Below are positions 22,701-24,205 of a DNA stretch of 24,205 nt, in pieces (within the stretch, counting starts at the first letter, position 1; each line of letters opens with the position of its first letter). The notes under the pieces were generated by a model. That model was not told the origin of the DNA. It did no database searches and was given only the letters and a program-made list of their open reading frames with translations. The translations under genes were made by a program, and so were the position numbers. This DNA comes from Oscillospiraceae bacterium (GTDB lineage Bacteria > Bacillota > Clostridia > Oscillospirales > Oscillospiraceae): NCBI GenBank assembly GCA_020025275.1, contig JAHHSI010000031.1, forward strand, positions 1-24,205, read 5' to 3'.

Positions 22701-24205
22701 GGCCGTGTGCAGGCCTTTAATGCTGACTCGCTGGAGCCGCTCTGGCTCTATCAGGACGCATTGAAAGGTCAGCCCAACTGCCCCATCACGTACCGCAACG
22801 GCTATATCTATACCGGCTTCTGGAATTCGGAGAAAAAGGCCGCCAACTTCATCTGCCTGTCTGTGACCGACGAGGATCCTGACAAGCCCGACGAAGCCAA
22901 GCTGCCCACCTGGACGCACACCGATAAGGGGTTCTACTGGGCCGGTGCCTTCGCCGGCAAGGGCTTTTTGCTGGTCCCCACTGATGACGGCCAGACCGGG
23001 TACATCACCGGGCACGGAGATCTTCTGTCCCTGAACCCCGTTGACGGGACCGTCATCGACACCCTCACTATGCCTAACGTGGGCGACCTGCGCAGCAGCA
23101 TCTGCTACGACGATCTCACCGATGCTTACTATTTTACCTCCAAGGGCGGAGACTTCTATCAGGTCCGTGTCAACGAGGACGGCACCTTCCTGAAGGACTC
23201 GCTGCGCCGCCTGCATCTGAACAACGGATCGGATGACCCCTCCCTGCCGCCCATGTCCACCTCCACCCCCGTCATTTACAAGGGGCGTGCCTATGTAGGC
23301 GTGTCCGGCACCGCCCAGTTCGGCGCCTACTCCGGACACAACATGACTGTCATTGATCTGGACAGCTTCTCCATTGCCTACAGTATCCCTACCCAGGGCT
23401 ACCCGCAGGTCAGTGGTCTGCTGACCACCGCCTATGAGAACACGGGCTATATCTATGTCTACTTTATGGATAACTACACCCCCGGCAAGCTGCGGGTCAT
23501 CCGTGACCAAGCCGGTCGCACCACGCCCGACCCCGAGTACCTGACCCAGGAGTCCTACCAGGTGAACGGTCAGACCCACACGGTAGATGCCGGATACGTC
23601 CTTTTCACCCCCTCCGGCGATCAGGCCCAGTACGCCATTTGCAGCCCCATCGTGGACAGCGACGGCAATATCTACTTCAAGAACGACTCGGCACAAATGA
23701 TGCGCCTGAGTAGCACCATCACCCGTCTGGAAATCACCCAGCAGCCCGATCGCCTGACCTACGAAGTGGGCCAGAAATTTGACGGTGCGGGGCTCAAGGT
23801 AACGGCGCACTACGCCAACGGCCTCAGCCGGGACATCACCCCCTTTATCTCCTTTACCGCCGAACCTCTGACCGCCAATGATACCGAGATCACCATCACC
23901 TATGATCTGAACAAGCGTCTCCACGGCGGCGAGCCCCATTGGAAACTCTATCAGGACAAGGACGGCGTTGCCGGCACCCCCTATGATCTGCCCACTGCCA
24001 CGGTCAACATCACGGTGAGTGAACAGCACACTTGGGACGAGGGCAAGGTCACAAAGGCGCCCACCTGCACCGAGCCGGGCGAGATCCTGTACACCTGCGT
24101 TTCCTGCGGTCAGACAAAGACCGAGGTTCTGCCTGTCGTGCCGCACACTCTGACCCACGTTCCCGCCAAGGCACCTACCTGCACCGAACCCGGCACTGCG
24201 GAGCA
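19704..24205 (+). CDS. Giant secreted PQQ-like beta-propeller/Ig-like/CxxC-repeat protein (partial, 3' end outside window)
   Basis: At least 1500 residues are visible and the frame is still open. A signal peptide (MKQPKRWGQKLLSVLLTLMM to VFAAD, about 33) leads to a DUF4430-like segment (about 34-115, VKDALKASG, GFITAIDG). Several beta modules follow, including a cadherin-like unit (about 388-483). Three similar short beta repeats are built around TYVITKDAF (near 20407), KYTYDAVKG (near 21290) and TYVITKDGF (near 22264). A PQQ-type beta-propeller (about 895-1340) comes next, then a Big_3-like Ig domain (1340-1440, QPDRLTYEVGQKF). The end has Cys-pair repeats (PTCTEPGEILYTCVSCGQTK). AAAGGAGG lies seven bases before the ATG. 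The CxxC repeats resemble those of the first gene of the operon. Ligand is unknown; a role with the corrinoid proteins is inferred from the operon. Confidence 0.88.
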   Translation, partial: MKQPKRWGQKLLSVLLTLMMLLSMLPASVFAADAGTIALLAVNAQGQIIEPGYIAYRTNDTVKDALKASGHTFAGIDDGFITAIDGQEGSYSLHYDGDGYALDQAASEVTALWFTTNTEQAYGPHLLSLVKAMAKFNTATNGVKDYEAAKTAYQAACQNFYDADNTGAEPLSQSLSAAMSKYDKFLAGETVPITVNATMDGAALTPDEMVFTGEFGNVVTVKNTTSAALVPGSYTYVITKDAFHQARGTVEVTEGTTLQVQLPSGRWIGDVTVGIDSSWKEYGEMPRDHVTPEGATYYIPDFASGKLFPCIVPGEDVSVSDTGLWREGTYNLNEKISWKTKSSALPRAYEPNSLEGTTLTCEAHARSVDPNGYGYQSYTMTLVRTPSLRDLTVTGNGDALAIGYRNTIKDYALTTTAQALDITPTALCEGTTLTVNGRPAASGQSTTVTLADCTQDHAGIYQIPVVISAPNGQSTTYTLAVTQKAPAQVRLTHDADVTVTVTTESGTPVTPQSAGQTEDIYQLVPDTKYTYDAVKGTYYHAVATFTSAENQTVSVAAPRTEDWLTQISAKLSSNQNAPELDSSPAFSPQTHEYTLLAESNASQFFLKALTTNEKTYETTARYTCHANSNSPDSVQEKKLGTTSYTNMSNFLAVGGWGNQMRLQVTDTTPGEVTYYQEYFLQVNRSMTLNSLSATDKTGAPLILAQKNAPENTHFDKFVPDYTTTMGQRVPEIRLTFRPLSTFKKDDAFTVKAACGAWSQEIQYGPDVSPKEEQTITVPMDPTQPKETVTLTVSHSTVGSVPQTYTIEITKLPPVVTTFTVDPANAVIFLTDNTNKARILPEQDGTFVLSSGISYTYVITKDGFVGQSQSFVAGEETKHQTIKLDKAPDNALPDLTQPGDWHQFRADDNNNGVVDVKTPIKAEDSVLVWANKIGEGYSGGATGCPIIVGGCIYTYAGKSIVKIDKETGEVLKSAPMAASSSFAINSPTYADGMIFVGLSNGRVQAFNADSLEPLWLYQDALKGQPNCPITYRNGYIYTGFWNSEKKAANFICLSVTDEDPDKPDEAKLPTWTHTDKGFYWAGAFAGKGFLLVPTDDGQTGYITGHGDLLSLNPVDGTVIDTLTMPNVGDLRSSICYDDLTDAYYFTSKGGDFYQVRVNEDGTFLKDSLRRLHLNNGSDDPSLPPMSTSTPVIYKGRAYVGVSGTAQFGAYSGHNMTVIDLDSFSIAYSIPTQGYPQVSGLLTTAYENTGYIYVYFMDNYTPGKLRVIRDQAGRTTPDPEYLTQESYQVNGQTHTVDAGYVLFTPSGDQAQYAICSPIVDSDGNIYFKNDSAQMMRLSSTITRLEITQQPDRLTYEVGQKFDGAGLKVTAHYANGLSRDITPFISFTAEPLTANDTEITITYDLNKRLHGGEPHWKLYQDKDGVAGTPYDLPTATVNITVSEQHTWDEGKVTKAPTCTEPGEILYTCVSCGQTKTEVLPVVPHTLTHVPAKAPTCTEPGTAE

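Noticed and set aside
21975..24158. Long minus-strand open frame (727 codons) opposite the giant secreted protein
   Set aside because: The composition (Gly, Val, His, Asp repeats) is that of an antisense shadow. It has no domain, and the plus-strand frame has a signal peptide, a ribosome site and clear domains.

Overview
The window looks like chromosomal DNA of a GC-rich anaerobic gut Firmicute, most likely of the Oscillospiraceae/Flavonifractor-Oscillibacter type. This is inferred from strong AGGAGG ribosome sites, lipobox and sortase-type (SPQTG) surface proteins, NEAT, FIVAR, DUF6273 and CxxC-repeat surface modules, and the codon bias. No rRNA, tRNA, CRISPR array, transposase or phage gene was seen.

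Layout. (1) Positions 1-4133, minus strand: a LacI-controlled carbohydrate ABC importer operon, ordered lacI, solute-binding lipoprotein, MalF-type permease, MalG-type permease (the last runs off the left edge). It has a clear sigma-A promoter (4105-4133) with a near-perfect 28-bp palindromic operator just downstream. (2) Positions 4340-9215, minus strand: a 1374-residue sortase-type surface protein with NEAT-like, FIVAR-like and DUF6273-like modules. Its gene has a long, heavily structured upstream region carrying two pairs of repeated palindromes. (3) Positions 9330-11672, minus strand: a housekeeping-like operon of a PLP aminotransferase, a NUDIX hydrolase and a DUF523 protein. (4) Positions 11723-24205, plus strand: a promoter, a cobalamin-type riboswitch, an intrinsic terminator and a 14-codon leader ORF. 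These precede six tightly packed or overlapping genes: a secreted DUF4430 protein, a membrane-anchored alpha/alpha-toroid (prenyltransferase/squalene-oxidase-repeat) protein, a MoxR AAA+ ATPase, a DUF58 protein, a polytopic transglutaminase-like protein, and a giant secreted PQQ-propeller/Ig-like/CxxC-repeat protein that runs off the right edge.

The most interesting part is region 4. Animal transcobalamin and intrinsic factor consist of an alpha6/alpha6 toroid domain plus a small beta domain related to DUF4430. Here the same two kinds of fold appear as separate exported proteins, in consecutive genes behind a B12-type riboswitch. They are followed by a MoxR-DUF58-transglutaminase triad and a giant extracellular protein. 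I propose a corrinoid (B12) capture or assembly system on the cell surface. The transglutaminase-like protein has Ser where the catalytic Cys is expected. The neighbouring NEAT-type surface protein suggests a second ligand-capture locus, possibly for tetrapyrroles, next door.
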